A stretch of DNA of 48,076 bases, taken from assembly GCA_025370845.1 (NCBI GenBank), contig JAMXFF010000037.1:24761-72836 (forward strand), read 5' to 3'. How positions within the stretch are numbered: position 1 is the first letter of the stretch; each line of letters starts with the position of its first letter. The notes below the pieces were generated by a model, which did no database searches, was not told the origin of the DNA, and saw only the letters and a list, made by a program, of their open reading frames with translations. Positions 9,652 to 16,760 of the stretch are shown here, piece after piece. Both the position numbers and the translations under genes were made by a program. The stretch comes from Laspinema palackyanum D2a (GTDB lineage: Bacteria; Cyanobacteriota; Cyanobacteriia; Cyanobacteriales; Laspinemataceae).

Positions 9652-10794
9652 ATGACGTTGGCAGAACAACTGGCACAAGAGTGGCGATCGCGCCTATCCC
9701 AGGATTGTGCAGAGCATCCAGTGAGTACCCACGAGAGTATCGTGCAATGGCTGTTGGGGGAGGATCCGGAGCGGTTTGAGGCCCTGACGCCAGAAAAGCT
9801 AGAAATCATCCGTTCGGCGATGGACTATCGCTATCGGATTTTGCTCAGGGTCCTCGGGGTGCCGACGGAACGAGCTTATACGAATTTAATCCGTCGGTTG
9901 TCTTCGTTGGTGCTGCTGCGAAATAAGATAAAAACTTGGGTGGCGCTGAGTCGCGATCGCCAGCGGACGGTGGTGGATGTGGTGCAGGAAGTCATCCAGG
10001 AGTTGTGCGAACGCGATCGCTATATGCAGCAGCAAATTGCCTGGATTGGCAAATCAACCCAAACCTCGCGGGTCAGAAATGCGCTGTTGTTGGCAACTAT
10101 TGAAGAATATTGCTTGCGTCCGGTTCGGAATCAACCCTTACTCGCCTATCGGTTTTTCAACTATTTGCGGAGGTCCCAGCGTGGGGGCTTGACTCAGGTG
10201 CCGGAGGCGGAATTAATTCGCCTGGTTTCTGATGAAATTGGTTCGGATGAGTCAGACAGTTCGATTAGTTTGTTGGATGCTCAGGCGATCGCCAACACGC
10301 AAGATGCGATCGCCTGGGAAGAACAACAACTCTTAAGACAAACCGTCCAACAGGAGTTTGCCGACTATTTGGCCAAAAATGTGGATCCAACTGCAGCGGA
10401 TTGGTTGCGATTGTATCTTCAAGGTTGCTCCCAAGATGCGATCGCCAAGGGTCTAAATTTACCCGTCAAGCAGGTCTATCGCTTGCGCGAAAAAGTCAGC
10501 TACCATGCCATTCGAGTCTTTTCCCTGAAAATCGAACCGGAGTTAGTCGCTAACTGGCTACAAATTAGCTTACAAGACCACGGGTTCGGTCTAACCTCGA
10601 CGCAATGGCAACAATTTTATCAAACCCTCACCCCAGAACAACAACAGCTACTTGACCAACTCAAACAGGGACAATCTTTAGAGGCGATCGCCCAGAACCA
10701 AGGACTCAAACATTCTCAAGTGCTAGGGGAATGGACCCAACTTTATTTAGCGGCTCAGTCCCTCCGCAATAGCCGTTCCGAAGCCGATGGTTGA
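9652..10794 (+). CDS. HetZ-related regulatory protein
   Basis: A 380-residue, largely helical cytoplasmic protein. The start MTLAEQLAQEW at 9652 is chosen because GAGGAG lies about 9 nt upstream; an in-frame ATG at 9574 would only add a composition-poor extension. The sequence resembles the HetZ-related proteins of filamentous cyanobacteria: the N-terminal block contains RYRILLRVLGV and DRQRTVVDVVQEVIQEL, followed by ARG-rich YFNYLRRSQRGG. The C-terminal third has a sigma-region-4-like helix-turn-helix (LQGCSQDAIAKGLNLPVKQV). HetZ itself acts in heterocyst commitment together with HetR; relatives occur in filaments that do not fix nitrogen in heterocysts, where their role is unclear. The family call is from memory of sequence patterns, so the exact subfamily is uncertain. 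Confidence 0.6.
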   Translation: MTLAEQLAQEWRSRLSQDCAEHPVSTHESIVQWLLGEDPERFEALTPEKLEIIRSAMDYRYRILLRVLGVPTERAYTNLIRRLSSLVLLRNKIKTWVALSRDRQRTVVDVVQEVIQELCERDRYMQQQIAWIGKSTQTSRVRNALLLATIEEYCLRPVRNQPLLAYRFFNYLRRSQRGGLTQVPEAELIRLVSDEIGSDESDSSISLLDAQAIANTQDAIAWEEQQLLRQTVQQEFADYLAKNVDPTAADWLRLYLQGCSQDAIAKGLNLPVKQVYRLREKVSYHAIRVFSLKIEPELVANWLQISLQDHGFGLTSTQWQQFYQTLTPEQQQLLDQLKQGQSLEAIAQNQGLKHSQVLGEWTQLYLAAQSLRNSRSEADG

Positions 10795-11312
10795 TTAAAC
10801 ATTGTTAACTTTTTCAGGGAAAAGTGCTACTTTTAAAGAAGAATATTAAATCAACTCACCCGGACTACCGCTGTCCCTTGAGTTCTGGTGCATTGAATGA
10901 GAGTTGAGAAAGCGATGAGTGTGACAGCCTTATCCCCAATTTGTTCAACTTTAGCGAATCTTTATCCCACATTCCTCGGAATCTGTGACTTTTGACCCAA
11001 GTTAGTTACGACAGCGGAAGCACTGGAATTGAGGAAATAACTGGGTGCATCTAAATCCGTTGAAAACTTGCCAATTGTACTCAAAATTTGACACAGAATG
11101 GGATTCTTGCCTACCTTGTGGGGAACTGTGCAATCCGGTGTGGTATCGGACTTGACTTGTCGGGTGATCAAACCAGAAAATATGAATAACCCGCCAGCAT
11201 TTCTCTATCTTGGATAGTCAGGAGTGGGACCCACCCTGACAAGCTTGGGTCATTGGTGTCACTATTGTGGGTTTTCTTTCTCTGAATAAAACAGCACCGA
11301 GTCCTTTCACCA
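10795..11312. other. spacer with no recognised gene
   Basis: About 520 bp between the HetZ-related gene and the PilB-like gene. It holds only short open frames (for example 32 codons from ATG at 10897) without homology that I recognise. No strong hairpin or tRNA was seen. It probably contains the promoter of the downstream plus-strand gene. Confidence 0.4.
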
Positions 11313-12428
11313 ATGCAAACCAAAACCGTCACTAACTGGGCAGCACAAATGGATTCCGAGCAAATCTTCCAGCTAATTGACAACCTATTGCCTTTTGAAG
11401 CCTGCCTTTATCATGAGGTGTTACCGTTGTCCATTAAAGGGAGCCGTCTCCACCTGGGGATGGTCGATCCCGAAGATTCTGCCGCCTTGGAATATGTCCG
11501 GCGCATTCTAGGATATATGAGGTGTTCTCTGGTATCCGAACCGATTTCTCCTGAGATTCACCGCTCAATGCTCAGTGCTTACTTAAACTATATGCACACC
11601 GGGAAGAAAAAAGCATCGGCTGCACCTCATACCCCGGGGAGTCATGTTCCCGCCCCGCCCATGCCTCCTTTGCCGAATTCCTCCCATGCTTCCTCGGTGG
11701 CAGTGCATTCTCGGAATGATTTGCTCCCCCCACCCCATTCCCATTTAGCGACGAGCGATCGCCCGAGCTTACCCGCACCTCACTCGACACCCTTGTTACC
11801 AGGGGCGGCAGTGCCGGTGTTGCAAGTGAGTGTTTCCCATCCTCACAGTTCCCTGGATGAACTTGCCAATTTACCCCCCAAGGAGCTTTTACAAGAGTTA
11901 TTGGGGCGAATTTTAGAAGGGGGTATCGGTCGGCTTTATTTCGAGCGCCAATCTCAACAGGGGCGAATTCTTTGGAGTCAGGATGGGGTCGTGCAGTCGG
12001 TGATGGATGGTTTGGAACTGTCCCTGTTTGGGGGGGTGATGAACGAACTGAAGCTATTGGCACACTTGCCGTTAATCCCCCTGCAAAAACCGAAACAGGT
12101 GGAAATTGAACGGCGCTATAACAAAGAAGATTTATTATTACGCTTGCGGGTGATGCCAGGAACTGATGGGGAACGGGCGACCTTGCAAGTGTTGCGCGGG
12201 GCGGCTTTAAAGTTTTACAAGCAGCAGCAGGTGGAGGATTTAAGTCGCGATGCCTTGCGACTAGCGCTACAACTTCAGCGGAAGGTGGATGAATTGCGCG
12301 ATCGCGCCAGTAAAATTCCCGATCTAGCTTTAGCCAAGTTAGATGCACTGCCTGCGCTCAACCAGTTAATTCGTCAGGTGGATGAACAGTTAGCTAAACT
12401 CAAGGCACTGGACGAGCATAAGGAGTAG
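11313..12428 (+). CDS. PilB/GspE N-terminal-like protein without ATPase core
   Basis: A 371-residue protein. Residues about 25-92 match the MshEN/T2SSE_N fold (LPFEACLYHEVLPLSIKG, LHLGMVDPEDSAALEYVRRI). A Pro/Ser/His-rich linker covers 100-180. Residues 184-296 resemble the N2 subdomain that precedes the motor in PilB/GspE (ELLQELLGRILEGG, DGVVQSVMDGL, NELKLLAHLPL, LRVMPGTDGERATLQVLRG). Where the Walker A ATPase should start, the protein instead ends in a helical, coiled-coil-like tail (residues 300-371, QRKVDELRDRASKIPDLALA). It therefore cannot be a pilus extension motor, and an adaptor or regulatory role for type IV pili or secretion is inference. It converges with aroF across a hairpin. 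Start at 11313 is the first ATG; M13 is an alternative. Confidence 0.65.
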   Translation: MQTKTVTNWAAQMDSEQIFQLIDNLLPFEACLYHEVLPLSIKGSRLHLGMVDPEDSAALEYVRRILGYMRCSLVSEPISPEIHRSMLSAYLNYMHTGKKKASAAPHTPGSHVPAPPMPPLPNSSHASSVAVHSRNDLLPPPHSHLATSDRPSLPAPHSTPLLPGAAVPVLQVSVSHPHSSLDELANLPPKELLQELLGRILEGGIGRLYFERQSQQGRILWSQDGVVQSVMDGLELSLFGGVMNELKLLAHLPLIPLQKPKQVEIERRYNKEDLLLRLRVMPGTDGERATLQVLRGAALKFYKQQQVEDLSRDALRLALQLQRKVDELRDRASKIPDLALAKLDALPALNQLIRQVDEQLAKLKALDEHKE

Positions 12429-12440
12429 TCAGACTGATCC

Positions 12441-12517
12441 CAATTTGGAGAGTGCCCCGGATCGGATGTAGGGGCAGTCTCTTCACTGCCCCTACTCTGG
12501 GCTGATTCTCCAAAATG
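12441..12517. terminator. nested inverted repeat between convergent genes
   Basis: A perfect 11-bp stem (GTAGGGGCAGT / ACTGCCCCTAC, 6-nt loop, 12468-12495) sits inside outer arms TTTGGAGA / TCTCCAAA. It lies between the stops of the plus-strand PilB-like gene and minus-strand aroF. It may serve as a bidirectional terminator, although it has no clear T-run. Confidence 0.45.
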
Positions 12518-12527
12518 GAATCGCCCG

Positions 12528-13592
12528 TTATGCTAAGACGGGGGTGGGAACCGTCCACCGACCAACGGCTTTCCCAATCACCGCTAACTCTTCTCCCATC
12601 AGGTGATCAAAGCGATCGGGGGTGAGGGATTGAGGTCCATCGGAAAGGGCTTTATTGGGCGTCGGGTGGACTTCAATCATCAGGGAATCGGTTCCCGCTG
12701 CGATCGCCGCGCGGGCCATCGATGGCACTTGATCCGACCAACCTGTTCCATGACTGGGATCAATCATGATCGGTAGGTGAGTCAGCTTTCGCAGGACCGG
12801 AATCACCGATAAATCCAACGTATTGCGCGTGTACTGCCGGTCAAAAGTCCGGATTCCCCGTTCGCACAAAATCACCCGGGGATTGCCTGCGGCCAAAATA
12901 TACTCCGCTGCCATCAACCACTCTTCAATCGTGGCGGACATTCCCCGTTTGAGTAACACCGGCTTATCCTGAGCACCGACTTTCTTTAACAGGGAGAAAT
13001 TATGCATATTCCGCGCCCCAATTTGGATGACATCGGCGACTTCGCCTAACATCTCCAAATCTGACGCATCCATCAGTTCGGTAATAATTCCCAACCCAGT
13101 CACTTCCCGCGCTGTGGCGAGTAACTCTAACGCACTTTCCCCATGTCCTTGGAACGCATAGGGCGAGGTGCGGGGTTTAAAAGCGCCGCCTCGCAAAAAC
13201 TTGGCCCCAGCCGCTTTGACTCGTCGGGCCGTCTCAACGATCATGTCCTCGTTTTCGACAGAACAGGGTCCTGCTACCACCACGATCGGGTGGGTTTCAC
13301 CAAAGTGAACCGGACCATTCGGGGTATCCACCACAACTTCTGAAGCTTCGCCGTGGCGGAATTCCCGACTGACGCGCTTAAAGGGCTGTTCTACCCGCAA
13401 GACTTGTTCGATCGCCGGACTCATCTCTTGGAGTTGTTGCAGATCCAAATCTGCCGTATCCCCAACCAGTCCAATTACGACTTTATAGCGACCGACAATT
13501 TTCTCCGGGGTCAGACCCCAATTTTCGGTCAATTCTGCATTGAGTCGGTCAATTTCGGCTTCGGGTGTGCCGACCTTCATTACAATGATCAT
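12528..13592 (-). CDS. aroF: 3-deoxy-7-phosphoheptulonate (DAHP) synthase
   Basis: This enzyme catalyses the first step of the shikimate pathway, condensing phosphoenolpyruvate and erythrose 4-phosphate to DAHP in the cytoplasm. The 354-residue sequence has a ferredoxin-like N-terminal domain (MIIVMKVGTPEAEID, about 1-70) followed by the TIM barrel of the type I-beta group. Visible motifs are GPCSVEN (108-114), KPRTSPYAFQG (139-149), IGARNMHNFSLL (191-202), KRGM (215-218) and DPSHGTG (278-284). Length is normal for this group. The N-terminal domain is the usual seat of feedback control in this class. It is a single gene, not in a visible aromatic operon. Confidence 0.95.
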   Translation of the reverse strand: MIIVMKVGTPEAEIDRLNAELTENWGLTPEKIVGRYKVVIGLVGDTADLDLQQLQEMSPAIEQVLRVEQPFKRVSREFRHGEASEVVVDTPNGPVHFGETHPIVVVAGPCSVENEDMIVETARRVKAAGAKFLRGGAFKPRTSPYAFQGHGESALELLATAREVTGLGIITELMDASDLEMLGEVADVIQIGARNMHNFSLLKKVGAQDKPVLLKRGMSATIEEWLMAAEYILAAGNPRVILCERGIRTFDRQYTRNTLDLSVIPVLRKLTHLPIMIDPSHGTGWSDQVPSMARAAIAAGTDSLMIEVHPTPNKALSDGPQSLTPDRFDHLMGEELAVIGKAVGRWTVPTPVLA

Positions 13593-13790
13593 GGTATGTT
13601 ACCGGGCTTATTTGCTTTTGTACAGACTCTTTAACTGCTCTCGTCGGCGATCGGCTATTCCTCATTGATGGCTTCTTTCTAGCAATGTTCAGCACTTCGC
13701 TAAAGAGCAGCCGATCGCCGATCGCCCGCGAATCCTAAAATGGAAAAATCGATCAGGGGTCATTTGTCCTTGGTTCTCCCTCAGACGACA

Positions 13791-13810
13791 AATGACCAAT
13801 GACCAATGAC
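13791..13810. repeat. AATGACC heptamer tandem repeat
   Basis: Nearly three copies of the heptamer AATGACC lie just after the stop of the PAM68 gene. The complement, GGTCATT, forms a four-copy array at 47830-47857. Such heptamer short tandem repeats are typical of cyanobacterial intergenic DNA. Confidence 0.75.
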
Positions 13811-13816
13811 ATAAGA

Positions 13817-14284
13817 CTACTGGCTTTTTTGCTTCGCCTCTCGCCTCGCCGCATTCATTCGGCCAAAATTGGTGGTAAACTCCTGCCAACCTAACAGGGA
13901 TCCGGGGATCTCTTCATCCCAGGATGCCGAAAGGACGCCGTAGGTTAGCCCGATCACGCCGAGTCCAAAGCAGCCCATGCTTACTAGGACAACGGCGAAA
14001 TTAGGCAAGGGGAACAAGTCCCCACTAATCACAAAATAGCTGGCGATAAATGTAAACATCCCCAAAGCAGTCGGAACCCCGCACAAGATTGCCATCCGAC
14101 TCACCATGCGTTGGCTGACCACTTCAGGAATGGCCCGGTCTTCTTTGGATATCGGACGACGAGCGGTATCTTTTGGTTTTCCAGATTCTGGACTTTCGGA
14201 GGCCTTAGGGGTTGAGTTGTTTTTGGCAGGTTTTTTCCGTTTAGGCTCAAACGGTAACCGATTTCGTTGGGGTTCCTGTGACAT
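13817..14284 (-). CDS. pam68: PAM68 family protein (photosystem II assembly factor)
   Basis: A 155-residue protein with a basic, Lys/Pro-rich N-terminus (RNRLPFEPKRKKPAKN), a conserved stretch IPEVVSQRMVSRM near residue 55, two predicted membrane helices (about 65-88 and 95-115) and a C-terminal tail containing ASWDEEIPGSLLGWQEFTTN. These are hallmarks of PAM68/DUF3464. The plant and Synechocystis members assist early photosystem II assembly (chlorophyll insertion into CP47-containing intermediates) in thylakoid membranes. The gene follows rpsO by only 17 nt on the same strand, so the two are probably cotranscribed. Confidence 0.9.
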   Translation of the reverse strand: MSQEPQRNRLPFEPKRKKPAKNNSTPKASESPESGKPKDTARRPISKEDRAIPEVVSQRMVSRMAILCGVPTALGMFTFIASYFVISGDLFPLPNFAVVLVSMGCFGLGVIGLTYGVLSASWDEEIPGSLLGWQEFTTNFGRMNAARREAKQKSQ

Positions 14285-14301
14285 TGGCTTTTGTGTTAGG
14301 T

Positions 14302-14571
14302 CTAACCCCGAATCCCGAGGCGGGTAATCAAAGCGCGATAGCGGGCTTGGTCTTGTTTCAAAATATAGGCCAGTAAGCGCTTGCGCTGACCAATCATTTT
14401 CAACAATCCTCTTCTGGAGGAGTGGTCTTTTTTGTTGATTTTCAGGTGTGCACTGAGTTGGTTAATCCGGGTGGTTAACATGGCAACTTGCACATCTGCC
14501 GATCCGGTGTCGGTCTCATGGATTTGATATTCGTTGATGAGTTCGTGTTTGCGCTCTTGCGTCAGGGTCAT
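14302..14571 (-). CDS. rpsO: 30S ribosomal protein S15
   Basis: 89 residues, the standard length. [36 protein letters not shown] and the C-terminal [18 protein letters not shown] are diagnostic for S15, which binds the central domain of 16S rRNA. It is the first gene of a likely rpsO-pam68 transcription unit. Confidence 0.98.
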   Translation of the reverse strand: MTLTQERKHELINEYQIHETDTGSADVQVAMLTTRINQLSAHLKINKKDHSSRRGLLKMIGQRKRLLAYILKQDQARYRALITRLGIRG

Positions 14572-14677
14572 TGCTTTTTGGCTTTACTACTATAAACGCG
14601 GCAATTCACAATCTTAACATGAGTTGGGGAGATGGGGAAGATGGGGGAGATGGGGAGGATGGGAAGGATGGGGAGAC

Positions 14678-15003
14678 GTACAAGAGTAGGTTTTTTCCGT
14701 TTATAGTAATTTGCCTGACTTCCGGTCCCCTCCCCTTGCCAAGGTCCGGGTTAGGGTGGGGTGTTGGCGTTATGTGGCGATCGCCACATAACGCCCTCTT
14801 AAAGGTTTCAGCGCTGTATGGAGGTGGGTGCCAACCTCTTTCTTTAAGTGACGCGCGATCTCGCCTGTACGAGAACTCTCCACCCACTCATTCCTCTTGA
14901 GGTGTGATCGTCATGCCAAGAGGACCCCACCCTAACCCTCCCCTTGCCAAGGGGAGGGGACCATCAGGTGCAGTTAAGCGTAAAAAACCTACTCTTGTAA
15001 GAG
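14678..15003. mobile_element. MITE-like element with about 80-bp imperfect terminal inverted repeats
   Basis: The left arm (14678 onward: ACAAGAGTAGGTTTTTT..., CCCCTCCCCTTGCCAAGG, GGTTAGGGTGGGGT) reappears inverted at the right end (AGGACCCCACCCTAACC..., AGTTAAGCG, AAAAAACCTACTCTTGT). The interior holds a 30-bp palindrome and no transposase. A related compound copy lies at about 34370-34765. Confidence 0.6.
14766..14795. repeat. perfect 30-bp palindrome centred on HIP1
   Basis: GGCGTTATGTGGCGA is followed immediately by its exact reverse complement. The centre is the cyanobacterial HIP1 octamer GCGATCGC. It lies inside the inverted-repeat element. Confidence 0.9.
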
Positions 15004-15031
15004 ATGGGGAGGATGGGGAAAAATGGCGGAA

Positions 15032-15661
15032 TTATTGGGACGCTAACCAGCCGATCGCCTGTCGGATCCACTCTTCTACCGGGTCCTCGTTGGATAATTG
15101 GCCGCTTTGGGCGATCGCCCCTAACGATTCCATAACTTCGGTACTGCTATATCCGATCGCCAGTAAAGTCATCTCCACATCCTCTTGCAATGCCGGTTTG
15201 ATTCCCATTGCTGGCGTGGCACTCACCCCAGATTGCTTGCGCCATTCCGCCAGTTTCGTTCTCAGTTCTAGCGCAATCCGTTCTGCCGTCTTTTTCCCCA
15301 CCCCTGGCGCTTTGGCGAGGATGGCGGTATTACTGGTAACGATCGCCTGGACCAATTCGTTCAAGTCTAGGGTATCCAACAAGGCGATCGCCAACTGGGT
15401 CCCGATCCCACTCACGGCGATTAATTGCCGAAACAATTCCCGTTCAGCATGAGAACCAAACCCATACAACACCATCTGGTCCTCCCGAACCTGGAGATGG
15501 GTAAACATCTGCAACGTTTCCCCGACTGCCGGTAACTGGCGAATCGTCCGGGGGCTAATTTGCAAGTCATACCCCACCCCATTCACCTCTAAAGTTAGGA
15601 AAACCCGATTGCCGGTATTTTTTTGAACCCCTGCCACGGTGCCTTTGAGATAGCCGATCAT
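15032..15661 (-). CDS. ruvA: Holliday junction branch migration protein RuvA
   Basis: RuvA tetramers bind Holliday junctions and load the RuvB motor for branch migration in recombination and repair. The start MIGYLKGTVAG at 15661 is chosen because it is the canonical RuvA N-terminus and AGAAGGA lies upstream; a longer frame from 15712 would add 17 unusual residues. Seen in the 209-residue product: an OB-fold domain (1-65), two helix-hairpin-helix motifs (LIAVSGIGTQLAIALL about 75; LAKAPGVGKKTAERIALEL about 110) and the C-terminal RuvB-binding domain (LLAIGYSSTEVMESL). No ruvB or ruvC is adjacent. Confidence 0.95.
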   Translation of the reverse strand: MIGYLKGTVAGVQKNTGNRVFLTLEVNGVGYDLQISPRTIRQLPAVGETLQMFTHLQVREDQMVLYGFGSHAERELFRQLIAVSGIGTQLAIALLDTLDLNELVQAIVTSNTAILAKAPGVGKKTAERIALELRTKLAEWRKQSGVSATPAMGIKPALQEDVEMTLLAIGYSSTEVMESLGAIAQSGQLSNEDPVEEWIRQAIGWLASQ

Positions 15662-15764
15662 GCCATTAGGTATCCTTCTGATGCGGTTGCGGTCTGATTC
15701 CCGGGTCAGCATTGAAGGTGGAGGAGTTCAAAGGCGATCGCTCCTCTACCCTCAACCCTTGAGT

Positions 15765-16511
15765 TTACAAGAACTGAAAATGTTTTAAGCCTTCTAATAT
15801 ACCACCGGCACAGGATGCTTGGGCAAAATAAAGACTGTCTTGGCGATTTGCTTCATACCAGGTTCGCAACTCGGGTTGGGCATTCCCAACGATGATCCCC
15901 CGTTCTTCCCCCACTTCAAACAGGGCAATATCATTCCCCGAGTCCCCACAGGCAACGGTTCTTTCTGGTTCCATGCCGTAGCGGTTGCGGATAAACTGCA
16001 TGGCTAATCCTTTATTACCCTTGATGGGTAAAATATCCAGGTCTTTGCCCCCACTGTAAATCAACCGCACCTCTAATGAACGGTCTTTTAAGGCAGATTC
16101 TAACCGGGGGAGTAAATCAGGGGCGACATCCTCGGAAAGGAAATAACTGACTTTAAAAGGGCGCTGTTCCGAGTCCGGTTGAGACAATAAGTCAGAAAAA
16201 TGACCCGCAGTCTCCCGGATGCGATCGCGGTCCCACCCGTCCGAGAGAATATCCGCCCATTCGGGATCATACGCTTCCATGCCATTGGTATAGATTTCGG
16301 TACCAACGGAGGTAACTACGGCATCGGGTTGGATGAGTTGCTTTTCTTGTTGGAGTTCCTGGTACAGTGCAGGAGAGCGCCCGGTGGAATAGACTATTTT
16401 CGTTCCGTAGGTTTGGCGATGCTGACTGAGTGCATCCTGAAGCATTGCCAAGGCTGCATCGTCCCCGACATAAGTATGATCTAAATCGGTTATGAATAAA
16501 AACTGACTCAT
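15765..16511 (-). CDS. spp: sucrose-phosphate phosphatase
   Basis: A 248-residue HAD-superfamily phosphatase that would hydrolyse sucrose 6-phosphate to sucrose, the last step of cyanobacterial sucrose (osmolyte) synthesis. Motif I is DLDHT (D9, D11; the position after the second Asp is His, where Asn is common), motif II STGR (42-45), motif III Lys in GNKG (167), motif IV GDSGND (189-194). The insert with SVGTEIY and the length match SPP/SPS-C-terminal type enzymes. It starts after AAAGGAG with 4-nt spacing. No sucrose-phosphate synthase is next to it. Confidence 0.85.
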   Translation of the reverse strand: MSQFLFITDLDHTYVGDDAALAMLQDALSQHRQTYGTKIVYSTGRSPALYQELQQEKQLIQPDAVVTSVGTEIYTNGMEAYDPEWADILSDGWDRDRIRETAGHFSDLLSQPDSEQRPFKVSYFLSEDVAPDLLPRLESALKDRSLEVRLIYSGGKDLDILPIKGNKGLAMQFIRNRYGMEPERTVACGDSGNDIALFEVGEERGIIVGNAQPELRTWYEANRQDSLYFAQASCAGGILEGLKHFQFL

Positions 16512-16760
16512 GTTCTCCTTTGGTTTATGGTATTTAGTGGTTTATTGTTTCGTGGCGATCGCACCTTGTCAAAGTCCAGGGGGTAGAATTTGGGTTTTCA
16601 TTCAACGAAAAACTGAGAGTTTTAGATTCCCAGAAGCCTGATTCCCGTCAAATGGAGACAACCCTCCGGGCGATCGCGCGTTTATTTAATGGTCTGCGGT
16701 GGAGGGGTTAGACAGCCTGTTACTATGGCTTAAAGATTCTTATAGACTGGGCGAACCTCT

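Larger units (their letters stand above)
14572..15031. other. gene-free spacer filled by repeat DNA
   Basis: No protein or RNA gene was recognised. The 460 bp consist of a G-rich GGGGAGATGGGG-type run (about 14630-14676), then an inverted-repeat element (14678-15003) and again GATGGGGAGGATGGGG. Open frames here on both strands are by-products of the repeats. Confidence 0.7.

Noticed and set aside
11572-12348. 258-codon minus-strand frame opposite the PilB-like gene
   Set aside because: No motif, no ribosome-binding site, and the opposite strand encodes recognisable PilB-like domains.
14571-14900. Frames on both strands between rpsO and ruvA
   Set aside because: They are made of repeat DNA (G-rich run and inverted-repeat element).
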